A stretch of 17,713 bases of DNA from Bacteroidales bacterium UBA5197 (lineage in GTDB: Bacteria > Bacteroidota > Bacteroidia > Bacteroidales > Lentimicrobiaceae), in the NCBI GenBank assembly GCA_002412885.1, contig DHVX01000050.1:1-17713 (forward strand), read 5' to 3'. The position numbers and the translations under genes were made by a program. The notes below the pieces were generated by a model. The model saw only the letters and a program-made list of their open reading frames with translations, searched no databases and was not told the DNA's origin. Below, piece by piece: positions 1 to 7,243 of the stretch (its first letter is position 1; every line of letters starts with the position of its first letter).

Positions 1-90
1 GTTTTATTTTCCTCCTACTCGATTGTTTTGAAATCACCCTTGACTAGGTTAAAAGTTAGAATTTCAGGTCTTCATAACAGGCAACAAGGA

Positions 91-816
91 TTATAAATCA
101 AACAGGTTTAACTTCATAAACGCTTGGAAATGCTCAATCATGGTGTCATATTTCTCATCATTTTTTTTATAGGCCCCAGGGTGATAGCTGTCAATTAATA
201 CTATTTTCTTTTCTGTAGAATACCAAATCCAATTGCTATTTTCCATCTTAACAAACTGGATATTGCCATATCTGTTCAATATCTCTTTGGCAATCGCAGC
301 CATTTTCCAACTACCGCCACATACAATTATGTTTGGTGAATAAATATCAAACTGCTTCCATAAGAATTCGCTGTATTTTTCCACATGAGCGTAGACTTCA
401 CTGTAAGAGACGGATGAGCCTCCGGATTTCTTTTTTGCATTGACAATACATAAAGGTAACCTTAGGTCTAATTCCTTTACCATCGGTGGAACTGAGCTTT
501 CTGCAGAAACGGTTGACAAACCATTCAGTCAGGAGTAAATGAACCTAAAAAATGTACTATAAGTTCTTTGATGTAATCCCCAACACCTGTAGTCCTCTCC
601 TTCATTATTATTTGGGTCTTTCATGAAGAATAAAACTTTTCTTTTGGCATTGTTCCATAATTCTTCCTGATTTCCACTTTCTCTGTTATTTGAATTGTTA
701 CATAATTCCCCGTTATTGATTAGCCCGTCAGAACAAAAGCCAGTATCTCCATTTTCATTAAACTCTTTTACCCAAAGTTCAAACAGTTTGTCTTCTCTAT
801 CTTTAATTGATTCCAT
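91..816 (-). pseudogene. Uracil-DNA-glycosylase-fold family protein, interrupted by one in-frame stop
   Basis: Two reading pieces, 816-529 and 519-91, lie in the same frame and are separated only by a TGA at 531-529. Read through, they give about 241 codons. The N-terminal piece has a VLFFMKDPN segment (about residues 61-69), like the VLFLLKEPN strand of UDG-fold hypothetical proteins. The C-terminal piece has PNIIVCGGSWK and, near the end, IDSYHPGA, resembling the UDG-superfamily His-Pro motif. The stop falls in FIYS-stop-LNGL, where a Trp (TGG) would fit. So a point nonsense mutation is the simplest reading, with no frameshift needed. The second piece could start only from TTG at 519 and would lack the first active-site strand. 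A sequencing error cannot be excluded. The family assignment is from motif recall. Confidence 0.6.
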
Positions 817-896
817 TGTAAATTATTAAGTGAATTACATGGTAAAGGTAGGGAAGTTCATTGGGTTTATATGGGAAAAATCCTTCTTCCTCCCCT

Positions 897-980
897 TTGC
901 CGCATATTGCCGGTTGCTGTCATGCCGGTATTTGCAAAGATTGTCTGCTTTTTATGACAGGGAGTGGCAACCAGCGGCAA
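897..980. repeat. Imperfect 27-bp inverted repeat (hairpin)
   Basis: The arms at 897-923 and 954-980 are the same length. They match in three blocks, TTGCCGC, TTGCC and TGTCAT, separated by 3-nt and 6-nt mismatched internal loops at the same offsets in both arms. The apical loop is 30 nt. The structure lies about 50 nt upstream of the small ORF at 1028. It could be a 5' UTR structure, a REP-like element or a miniature element. Confidence 0.4.
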
Positions 981-1027
981 ATAAAAAAAATATAAACGGG
1001 ATGCATAAAAATTGAAAGAGGCTAAGC

Positions 1028-1189
1028 ATGTTTGCGAAAACGAGTAGGATTCGCCCAGCCAGTGTGTCTAAGGCCGGCAAAACCGTTCAGGTGCTTGCTT
1101 TTTTTATTGCATCGGGCTCACTGGGTTCCGTAGATGCCAAAAATCAGGTTTCAGATACCACATTCGGTGGCGCTGTTGCCCTGATCTAG
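1028..1189 (+). CDS. Possible small exported peptide, 53 aa
   Basis: An ATG at 1028 follows GAAAGAGG, a good Shine-Dalgarno-like match at about 6-nt spacing, which is uncommon in this window. The ORF ends at TAG 1187-1189 and is followed after 21 nt by a strong intrinsic terminator, so the locus looks like a complete one-gene transcription unit. The peptide begins with a basic segment (KTSRIR, SK, K), then a hydrophobic stretch (VQVLAFFIASGSLGSVDA) that could be a signal peptide or single membrane helix. The tail is short (KNQVSDTTFGGAVALI). I recognise no family. The ORF is short, and a non-coding RNA is an alternative. Confidence 0.4.
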   Translation: MFAKTSRIRPASVSKAGKTVQVLAFFIASGSLGSVDAKNQVSDTTFGGAVALI

Positions 1190-1210
1190 TCAACTGCATT
1201 TCTGATGGAA

Positions 1211-1241
1211 AACCGGCTCCGGGGAAGGGGCCGGTTTTTTT
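1211..1241 (+). terminator. Rho-independent terminator
   Basis: A 10-bp stem AACCGGCTCC / GGGGCCGGTT (1211-1220 with 1227-1236, one G-U pair) has a GGGGAA loop and runs into a tract of seven T ending at 1241. It terminates the + strand transcript carrying the 1028-1189 ORF. Confidence 0.85.
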
Positions 1242-1460
1242 GATGGGCTGAGGTAGCCGTTTCGGATAGTTTGACCGATATATGCGGAATACCTCAGAAA
1301 ATATTGTAATTGTTCAGAATAGTACTATTTTGGCGGTAAATAAATCCGGAAAGTGCATTTGGAACTGTTTTTCAGGTTTATTATCTGGAATCAGTATAAA
1401 TTACATCGATTTTGAAAAATAAATGGAAAATCGTTTATATTTTTTTTAATAAATGGATAT

Positions 1461-1838
1461 ATGGGGAAAAGTATAAATTTAAATTTAAAGACAATGAAAA
1501 AGACCATTTTTATTGCTGACCGATGGGTGAAATTTACTTTTAACGAAGTAATTTGTGTCGGGAGAACTTATTTACACTCCGATACTGACCTCAAAGATCC
1601 CCTGTTTCATCTGGTTCACTTTATTTCGGAAGAAAGGGAAACCAGAGTAGTTAACTTTCATGAATGTGTGAACCTGAGGTATCTGGGATTTGTAAAACAA
1701 CCAAACTCAATTATTGAAAACCCAAACAAGTCTGATATTTTGTCTTTTGAAAAGCAGCTGGATTCAAATATTTGTCCAGGCATATCGGGCGAATCAAAAT
1801 TGACTTTTTCGAATTATTTCTCCAATCAGTTAAACTAA
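1461..1838 (+). CDS. Hypothetical protein, first gene of a two-gene operon
   Basis: A 125-residue AT-rich reading frame of unknown function. An alternative start at ATG 1494 would give 114 residues beginning MKKTIFIADRW, and both upstream regions are A/T-rich without a clear ribosome-binding site. The protein is soluble-looking, with no signal peptide or membrane segment. It has a beta-rich N-terminal half (FTFNEVICVGRTYL, HLVHFISEERETRVVNF) and a polar, probably disordered C-terminus. It ends five bases before the ATG of the next gene, so the two are almost certainly co-transcribed. No family is recognised. The base composition resembles the neighbouring accessory genes and differs from the GC-richer right half of the window. 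Confidence 0.6.
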   Translation: MGKSINLNLKTMKKTIFIADRWVKFTFNEVICVGRTYLHSDTDLKDPLFHLVHFISEERETRVVNFHECVNLRYLGFVKQPNSIIENPNKSDILSFEKQLDSNICPGISGESKLTFSNYFSNQLN

Positions 1839-1843
1839 TAAAA

Positions 1844-2959
1844 ATGAAAAAAATGAAAAAAGAGATTCTGTTACAGAAAGAATTTATTGAATGGCTTGTA
1901 AACACCGGTGGACTAAAAATTACTGCAGCAGGATCATATTGTGATTATATCGCTGCAGCTGATCGAACGCTGGAGATTTATAAAAAAGGAAGTAACGAGA
2001 AATCCCACTTGTTGGCTGTACTTGAAACCGAGGTTTTTAATGGTAATTCAGCGCAGATGATCGAAATAGTTGATGAGACAATTGATAAATTGTCAGAAAT
2101 CGGTATTGAGACGAGGCTAAACAAATCTTTAAAATACATTAAGAATTGGAAAAGCGCACTTTACAAATACAAGGAGTTTTTATATGACTATATCGATGCT
2201 GAGATCGAAGTTGTAACAGATGAAGAAACGCTCGTAAATGATGAAGTGATTACGGAAGTAGTAGAGCATGTTTTCGGAAAATCATCAGGAGAATGGCAAA
2301 TTGGGAAGCAAGTTAAAAGTAGTGAGCTATTTGAGCAAGATAAAATCTTCACGCATTCACAAGAGGATTTATATAAATGTTTCAGTTTCCGTATAATTAC
2401 TCAGGACAGACTGTACAAGGAGCTTTTTTACCCCATCAGTTTTATTAAAAGGCTGTTTTATCTGAAGGGTGAGAGGCAATTCATGAACGCCTGGACTAAA
2501 GAATTATTAAACAAAGTGAGCATTCATGTTACGGATGGTGTAGTCAGATTAGATCAGATCTCCAGATTGGAAATATCGAACCATCAGGTTCATGTTGAGT
2601 CTAATGGTGTTTTGCTGATGGCTTTTACTAAAGAATCGGATAATAAAAGATTGGTCCCGTTTTCAGTGAATACGCTGACAAGAATTTCACTTGATCATGA
2701 AAAATCAATGAAAAGTATAATGCTGGAGAATTTAAGTAATCTACAGATATTTAAGGAGATAACAGTTGCTCTTAAAGGGCATATGAAACGCACAAAGACC
2801 CTCAAAAGGTATAAAAAGGCCTGCAAAGCGGCTTTGGAAAGCAATTTTATAAACCTGATTGATATTGACAGGCTTAAGGTTGAAATGAATTTAATTTCTT
2901 CATTGACACATCTGCAATTTATGGATGGTGTTGAAAACACTAGAAAAGGTTGTTCATAG
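1844..2959 (+). CDS. Hypothetical protein, possible SAM-like N-terminal domain
   Basis: The frame opens at a TTG (1772), but I place the start at ATG 1844 because it follows the preceding stop by five bases and begins MKKMKKEILL; the product is 371 aa. Residues about 10-115 read as a helical domain (EFIEWLVNTGG, SYCDYIAAADR, WKSALYKYKEFL). This resembles the SAM-like core-binding domain at the N-terminus of tyrosine recombinases and some restriction-related Bacteroidales proteins. The C-terminal region (about 178-360) contains FRIITQDRLYKELFYPISF and LTRISLDHEKSM, which look like conserved blocks of a family I cannot name. There is no tyrosine-recombinase R-H-R-Y set and no obvious nuclease motif. 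The basic segment KGHMKRTKTLKRYKK (311-325) could contact nucleic acid. Operon partner: the 1461 gene. Confidence 0.7.
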   Translation: MKKMKKEILLQKEFIEWLVNTGGLKITAAGSYCDYIAAADRTLEIYKKGSNEKSHLLAVLETEVFNGNSAQMIEIVDETIDKLSEIGIETRLNKSLKYIKNWKSALYKYKEFLYDYIDAEIEVVTDEETLVNDEVITEVVEHVFGKSSGEWQIGKQVKSSELFEQDKIFTHSQEDLYKCFSFRIITQDRLYKELFYPISFIKRLFYLKGERQFMNAWTKELLNKVSIHVTDGVVRLDQISRLEISNHQVHVESNGVLLMAFTKESDNKRLVPFSVNTLTRISLDHEKSMKSIMLENLSNLQIFKEITVALKGHMKRTKTLKRYKKACKAALESNFINLIDIDRLKVEMNLISSLTHLQFMDGVENTRKGCS

Positions 2960-3017
2960 AACCAGCCTTAAATTAGCAGAACAGGGAACAAATACCTTTC
3001 TTCTGATAAACTAAGAT

Positions 3018-3056
3018 GGATTCATGTCAGGTCGTTGAATCGGCCGGCATGAATCC
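3018..3056 (+). terminator. Possible terminator hairpin after the 1461-2959 operon
   Basis: A perfect 9-bp inverted repeat, GGATTCATG / CATGAATCC (3018-3026 with 3048-3056), has a 21-nt loop and is followed by TTTCTGTAATATTT. It lies 59 bases after the stop at 2959. The long loop and the broken T tract keep confidence low. Confidence 0.3.
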
Positions 3057-3207
3057 TTTCTGTAATATTTCCATTCCAAAATATTTCTTTCATTGACAGT
3101 AAGATACTGTTCCGTCAGCAGTAGCTTGCTGGGAGGACCCTCAGTCATTGGTAGTGGAGTCGATGGATATTCCAATTTCTCCCTCTACTCGATTACAGGT
3201 TGTTATT

Positions 3208-4128
3208 CTATCCAATTGGCACTTTAAATCGCCTAAGCTTTTTTGCAAGAATATCATCAATATTTTGCAAGTCAGCATCAGTCAATTCAATTAAAGAAAG
3301 ACCTTCTTTTTTATAAATTTCTATTTTCTTGTTTTTGCGTTCTGTATATTTCGGTTCGTTTTCAAGTCCCCAAAACTCTATGTAAACAGCTTGCGGTCTT
3401 CCATTGCCTGATGGGATGTAAAAGTCACAATAGACATCTTCGTCTATGGGTAGCTTTCTTTCATAGGCGTGAACAAGTCCGTATTGGTAAAGCCAATTGT
3501 CAATAAGCATTTCAGCTTTACTTCTTACATAATGACCATCAATGGTGCGATGTTTTGCTTCAAATTTCTCCCGAAAATTGTCCTTGTTGACATTGACAAC
3601 TTGTGTTTCAGTCTGCGGTGAAGAAATGATGGTTGCTGTATGTACATGCTCTGTTGAATTTTCCTTAAATACTTCTAACAGTCTTTTGGATTTAAGAATG
3701 TTTTCAGGCCATAGAACATAATTACCACCCGAAGTATCGTGTTCAAATTGTCTGCCACCAATACTCTCGCCGAGTTTTGTTATTTTCCAACCTGCCGCAA
3801 GGTCTTTCTCAATTAAACCAAGTTCTGAAAGTATTAAATTTAGTCTCTGTGCGTAGATGCCAAAGTGCTTACCAATTGTTGTTGCGTTAATTAGCTGTGA
3901 TTTTTCGTTTGGTTGCTCATTTTCTATGGAAATGTTCTCTGGCCAAACAATGTATTCTCCATATTTTGGAGTGTCCCGAGTCTGTCCGCCATTATTCCTG
4001 CCTAGTTCAGTTAAAACCCATTTGTCATCTTTTCTTTCAATCCAACCAAGCGTTTTCAGTTTATCGAACAAGTCGCTTGGTTTAATTTCAAGTTTGTTTG
4101 CGAGTGCTGATGTCGAAATATATTCCAT
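3208..4128 (-). CDS. Double winged-helix protein fused to a PD-(D/E)XK nuclease-like domain
   Basis: A 306-aa protein with two diverged copies of one N-terminal module, residues about 1-66 and 78-144. Each is a small helix-turn-helix or winged-helix fold (STSALANKLEIKPSDLFDKL; NATTIGKHFGIYAQRLNLIL), and the copies end in the matching motifs YIVWPENI and YVLWPENI. A linker (about 150-185) leads to a C-terminal domain (about 186-303) with the layout of a PD-(D/E)XK or very-short-patch-repair-like nuclease: SKAE (E206), a core strand CDFYIP (D235), then YIEFWG (E251) and a lysine-rich helix (RKNKKIEIYKKEG). The pairing suggests a DNA-binding and cleaving protein, plausibly in defence or mobile-DNA biology. 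Nuclease activity is inferred from motif spacing only. It stands alone on this strand, opposite the 1461-2959 operon. Confidence 0.75.
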   Translation of the reverse strand: MEYISTSALANKLEIKPSDLFDKLKTLGWIERKDDKWVLTELGRNNGGQTRDTPKYGEYIVWPENISIENEQPNEKSQLINATTIGKHFGIYAQRLNLILSELGLIEKDLAAGWKITKLGESIGGRQFEHDTSGGNYVLWPENILKSKRLLEVFKENSTEHVHTATIISSPQTETQVVNVNKDNFREKFEAKHRTIDGHYVRSKAEMLIDNWLYQYGLVHAYERKLPIDEDVYCDFYIPSGNGRPQAVYIEFWGLENEPKYTERKNKKIEIYKKEGLSLIELTDADLQNIDDILAKKLRRFKVPIG

Positions 4129-4360
4129 ATAGTTTTCTTGTAGTTGTGTCTGTTAGAATGCCTTAAAGGAGACTTCTTATGAGCAAATCGTTCATTATCT
4201 GATCTTTCAATCTCTAAAAGTAAAATAAAATATGAGATGGCGATTATAAATATACAGAATTATATAGAAAAGAGCATGAAAAGAAAATTTATTTACATTA
4301 TTTTACCTTAGGTTCACCATGAATCAGAGCAGTTAATCAATGCATAAATTATATGAATTT

Positions 4361-4785
4361 GAGGTTTCTCTTTGCCATGAATGCAGGAATGAATCATTTT
4401 TTTTGCCACGAATGCACGAATACAATAAAGTTCCTTAACCTCAGCCTTAACCTCAACCTCATCCTTGCCACGAATGCACGAATTCAATAAATAAAGCCAG
4501 AGCTTATTTAAAACCTAGAATCCACTAAACCTTAACCTCAACCTAATCTCAGAAGATTAGTCACTTTTCATTTTTCATTTTTCATTTTTCATTCCCCTTG
4601 TCTCCCCGTCTCCTTGTCCCCTTGTCCTGAATCCGTCCCTTAACCTCAACCTCAACCTTAACCTCAACCTCAACCTTAACCTTAACCTCCGCCTCAACCT
4701 TAACCTCAACCTCATCCTTGCCACGAATGCACGAATTCAATAAAGTTCCTTATCCTCAACCTCAACCTCATCCTCATCCTTGACA
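4361..4785. repeat. Mosaic of dispersed short repeats
   Basis: Copies of the 17-mer GCCACGAATGCACGAAT occur at 4405, 4467 and 4720, with a variant at 4374, several followed by (T)CAATAAA or ACAATAAAG. About thirteen AACCTC/AACCTT hexamers fill 4638-4717, and a shorter run occurs at 4749-4785. The heptamer TTTTTCA repeats at about 4564-4594 and is followed by a CCCCTTGTCTCCCCGTCTCC block (about 4595-4625). No coding frame is convincing. The same words recur in the other intergenic spaces of the window. Confidence 0.8.
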
Positions 4786-4838
4786 TCACACCAAACCTTA
4801 TTTTATTCTGCTTTTAATGTTTAGTATAAAAAATATTG

Positions 4839-4846
4839 TACTTTTG
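4839..4846 (+). promoter_or_regulatory. Bacteroidota -7 promoter element for the Fic gene
   Basis: TACTTTTG matches the TAnnTTTG consensus exactly and lies 40 bases before the ATG at 4887. The -33 position shows only a weak TTTA. A start site near 4853 would give a leader of about 34 nt. Confidence 0.5.
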
Positions 4847-4886
4847 AGGTCAGAAAACCGACAAACATTAAAAAACCGCAAAAGTA

Positions 4887-6017
4887 ATGTCTGAGATACT
4901 CTATTCAATAAACCCGGACAGAAATGTTCCATGGAATGATCTTCCGGAGTTACCAATAAAAGCGGAAATATACAGAACAGTTGATATTCTGGAGAAACTG
5001 GGAGATGCAAAAGCAGCCTTAGCGAGACTTCACGGGAGGAGTGCCATAATTCCAAACCAGGGTCTGTTGATCAATACGATAAGTCTTCAGGAAGCAAAAA
5101 TTTCCAGCGAAATTGAGAACATATTCACCACTGATGATGAGCTATACAAGGCTTACAGCAATCAGCACATTGAATCATCCGAATCATCCAGAGAGGTTTT
5201 AAGATACCGTGAAGCGCTCTGGTCTGGTTACAATTATTTACAAAATACCGGACAATTTGATTTGGATTACTTTATAAAGATATTTCAGGAGATAAAGCAA
5301 ACCAATGATGGCATTAGGCCTGATTTCCTGAATACTACGATTAAACAGGGAGGCTCAGGGCCTGGTGCCGGCAAAGTAAGTTATACCCCTCCCAGAGGTG
5401 TTGAAATAATTAAAGCCAAACTGAACAATCTTATCAATTTTTTGAATGACGATGAGCAATACAGAACAGATCATTTACTAAAAATGGCCATTGCTCATTT
5501 TCAGTTTGAGGCCATTCATCCATTCCGCGACGGGAATGGCAGGGCGGGGCGTGTATTTAACATCCATTATCTGACCAATAAGGGATTGCTGGATGTTCCT
5601 ATATTGTTTCTCAGCAGGTACATTCTGGATCATAAGAATGATTATTATTCCGGACTGATGGGTGTATCACAAAGGGGGAATTGGAAAGATTGGTTACTGT
5701 TTATGATGAGAGCTATTGAAAGTACATCGGATATAACCTTTCATAAAATAAATGAAATTGTATCTGTTAAAGATTCAATACTGGATTACGTAAAGAAGGA
5801 TGTCCGGAAGTTCCGTAATGCGGAAGATCTGACGGAATTCATATTTACTCAACCATTTACGAAGGTAAAACACCTGGTTGATAGCGGCATTTATGCAGAA
5901 AATACAGCACGGGATTATCTCAACAGGCTATGTGATATGCAAGTGATGGAAAAAAGAGAGATTGAGGGCCACCACTACTACTTAAATCTTGAATTATACC
6001 GGATACTTTCTGAATAA
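4887..6017 (+). CDS. Fic family protein (class II adenylyltransferase-type)
   Basis: A 376-aa Fic protein. The active-site loop is canonical, HPFRDGNGRAGR at residues 211-222. It supplies the catalytic histidine (H211) and the phosphate/Mg-binding acidic and glycine-asparagine residues, and such enzymes usually transfer AMP to a hydroxyl on a target protein. An inhibitory helix motif (S/T)xxxE(G/N) is present upstream as SSEIEN (S73, E77, N78), the arrangement of class II Fic proteins that block their own ATP site. The flexible segment KQGGSGPGAGKVSYTPP (153-169) matches the target-clamping flap. The C-terminal 70 residues look like a winged helix. The length is usual for the group and the gene stands alone, with no separate antitoxin. 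The target protein cannot be told from sequence. Confidence 0.93.
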   Translation: MSEILYSINPDRNVPWNDLPELPIKAEIYRTVDILEKLGDAKAALARLHGRSAIIPNQGLLINTISLQEAKISSEIENIFTTDDELYKAYSNQHIESSESSREVLRYREALWSGYNYLQNTGQFDLDYFIKIFQEIKQTNDGIRPDFLNTTIKQGGSGPGAGKVSYTPPRGVEIIKAKLNNLINFLNDDEQYRTDHLLKMAIAHFQFEAIHPFRDGNGRAGRVFNIHYLTNKGLLDVPILFLSRYILDHKNDYYSGLMGVSQRGNWKDWLLFMMRAIESTSDITFHKINEIVSVKDSILDYVKKDVRKFRNAEDLTEFIFTQPFTKVKHLVDSGIYAENTARDYLNRLCDMQVMEKREIEGHHYYLNLELYRILSE

Positions 6018-6462
6018 GGAGGGTTCTTTTGCCCGAATGCACGAATGAATGCTTTTCTTCTTGCCACTAATGCACGAATAGATATCTTTTTGCCACGAAT
6101 GCACGAATGAATGCTTTTCTTCTTGCCACGAATGCACGAATAGATTTCTTTTTGCCACGAATGCACGAATACTACTCTTTGCCACTAAAGCTCCAAAGCA
6201 CCAATTTTTTATTGCCACGAATGCACGAATACAATAAAGTTCCTTAACCTCAACCTCAGCCTCAATCCAAAATCCGAACCGGAGCGAAGCGGAGCTCACC
6301 GAAGGTAAATCCGAAATTTGAAATCCGAAATTCTTAACCTCAACCTCAGCCTCAATCTCAGCCTCTTCACTTTTCATTTTTCACTCCCCTTGTCTCCCCG
6401 TCTCCCCGTCTCCCTGTCCTAAAAACCGTCCCTCGTCCCCAAAACCGTCCCTCGTCCCTCTT
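6018..6462. repeat. Repeat-filled intergenic region with a two-unit tandem array
   Basis: The GCCACGAATGCACGAAT word occurs at 6031 (shortened), 6063 (GCCACTAATG variant), 6092, 6125, 6154 and 6214. The first five are spaced 29-33 bp. Spacers alternate between two kinds, GAATGCTTTTCTTCTT and AGAT(AT/TT)CTTTTT, giving a 61-62 bp higher-order period. Then come AACCTC hexamers (about 6244-6266 and 6334-6364), AATCCGAAAT words (about 6268-6333), TTTTTCA heptamers and CCGTCCCTCGTCCC blocks ending 2 bp from the stop of the next gene. Confidence 0.85.
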
Positions 6463-6843
6463 TCATCCAATCGCAACAATAACACTCATAATCAGCTGAA
6501 CCAAAGCCACCGGAGCCCAGATGCGTTCAATTTTGCTTGGTGTAATGGTATTTAAAACTGTTCCTATAACCAGATAACCTGCAATTATCCAAATGGCTAT
6601 CCCTGAAAATGATTTTAACTGAGGGAGCAGCAGATCAGCTTCGGCCAATACAATTGCAGCCATAAACAGCAATATCAGTATATTTATGATGGCAACAACC
6701 CTCATTTTTGGTGGATACTTTCCCGGATATCTGCCACCCATAGATGCTGCCCCCCAGGGTACTCCTGCGGCCAAGCACCCCTGAAAAATGATTACGATTC
6801 CGGTTAGACCTGCAAATATTATTGCGGAAAGGGTTACTGGCAT
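6463..6843 (-). CDS. Small four-helix membrane protein
   Basis: A 126-aa very hydrophobic protein with four predicted membrane helices at residues about 5-25, 48-67, 79-99 and 106-125. Conserved-looking loops lie between them: GVPWGAASMGGRYPGKYPPKMR after helix 1 and TPSKIERIWAPV between helices 3 and 4. This pattern matches a widespread family of uncharacterised small membrane proteins found in Bacteroidota and Firmicutes. No enzymatic motif is seen and the function is unknown. It is a single gene on the minus strand. A -7 element lies just upstream. Two bases after its stop codon a GAGGGACGAGGGACGG repeat block begins in the direction of transcription. Confidence 0.8.
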   Translation of the reverse strand: MPVTLSAIIFAGLTGIVIIFQGCLAAGVPWGAASMGGRYPGKYPPKMRVVAIINILILLFMAAIVLAEADLLLPQLKSFSGIAIWIIAGYLVIGTVLNTITPSKIERIWAPVALVQLIMSVIVAIG

Positions 6844-7243
6844 TTTTTTGTCTTTTGTGGGTGGATAATGGTATCAAAAATATTGAAAATTTAAATTGAA
6901 GACATCTCACCCGACCTTCCTATCTCCTCGCCCTCAATCCGTCCCTCATATTCTTCATTTTTCCTCGTTATCGCTTCGCGCTACCGAGGCAAGCACTTTT
7001 CACTTTTCACTCCCCTTGTCTCCCCATCTCCGTGTCCCCCCGTCCTGAAACCGTCCCTCGTCCCTTCTTCAGCGCCCCTCGTCCCTTTCCATCAGCCTCA
7101 ACCTTAACCTCAACCTCTTCACTTTTCATTTTTCATTTTTCACTTTTCACTCCCCTTGTCCCCCCATCTCCCTGTCTCCCCGTCCTCAAACCGTCCCTCG
7201 TCCCTAATTCAGCGCCCCTCGTCCCTTTCCATCAACCTCAACC
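6844..7243. repeat. Repeat-filled intergenic region with a 110-bp direct duplication
   Basis: The segment 7001-7110 is repeated as 7141-7250, 140 bp away with no net length change between copies. Each copy carries CACTTTTCACTCCCCTTGTC, a CTCC/CCCGTCCT block, ACCGTCCCTCGTCCCT, CAGCGCCCCTCGTCCCTTTC and AACCTC hexamers. TTTTTCA heptamers lie between the copies (about 7117-7150). A structured palindrome with CCTCG/CGAGG arms and an inner CGC-TTC-GCG stem is at 6963-6989. No coding frame is supported. Confidence 0.8.
6875..6882 (-). promoter_or_regulatory. -7 promoter element for the membrane protein gene
   Basis: On the minus strand the sequence is TATTTTTG, an exact TAnnTTTG match 31 bases before the ATG at 6843. 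No clear -33 element is seen. Confidence 0.45.

Larger units (their letters stand above)
817..1460. other. Intergenic region with inverted repeat, small ORF and terminator
   Basis: This stretch between the broken gene and the 1461 operon has no long credible gene. It holds an imperfect 27-bp inverted repeat (897-923 with 954-980), a 53-codon ORF at 1028-1189 and a strong intrinsic terminator at 1211-1241. From about 1245 to 1460 it is AT-rich, and I see only a near-miss to the -7 promoter element (TACTATTTTG near 1324). Confidence 0.6.
4129..4886. other. Intergenic region, AT-rich then repeat-filled
   Basis: From 4129 to about 4360 the DNA is AT-rich and I see nothing beyond leader sequence for the 4128 gene. 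From about 4361 to 4785 it is a mosaic of dispersed repeats, annotated separately. The last 100 bases carry the promoter of the Fic gene. Confidence 0.7.

Noticed and set aside
830..1015. 61-codon + strand ORF
   Set aside because: It runs through the 27-bp inverted repeat, has odd composition and no ribosome-binding site; most likely chance.
15..3194. CTACTCGATT at 15-24 and 3185-3194 as attachment sites bounding the left island
   Set aside because: A 10-base match is expected by chance in a window of this size, the flanks diverge and no integrase is present.
4638..4717. Telomere-like CCTTAACC/CCTCAACC hexamers
   Set aside because: The units are impure, internal, short and repeated in several gaps; nothing suggests a chromosome end.
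6031..6230. CRISPR-like array
   Set aside because: The repeated word is only 17 bp, spacers are 12-16 bp and of just two kinds, and no cas gene is nearby; the word also occurs singly elsewhere.
5978..6377. Minus-strand ORFs of 62 and 127 codons
   Set aside because: They are translations of the GCCACGAATGCACGAAT array and neighbouring repeats, giving repetitive peptide with no protein character.
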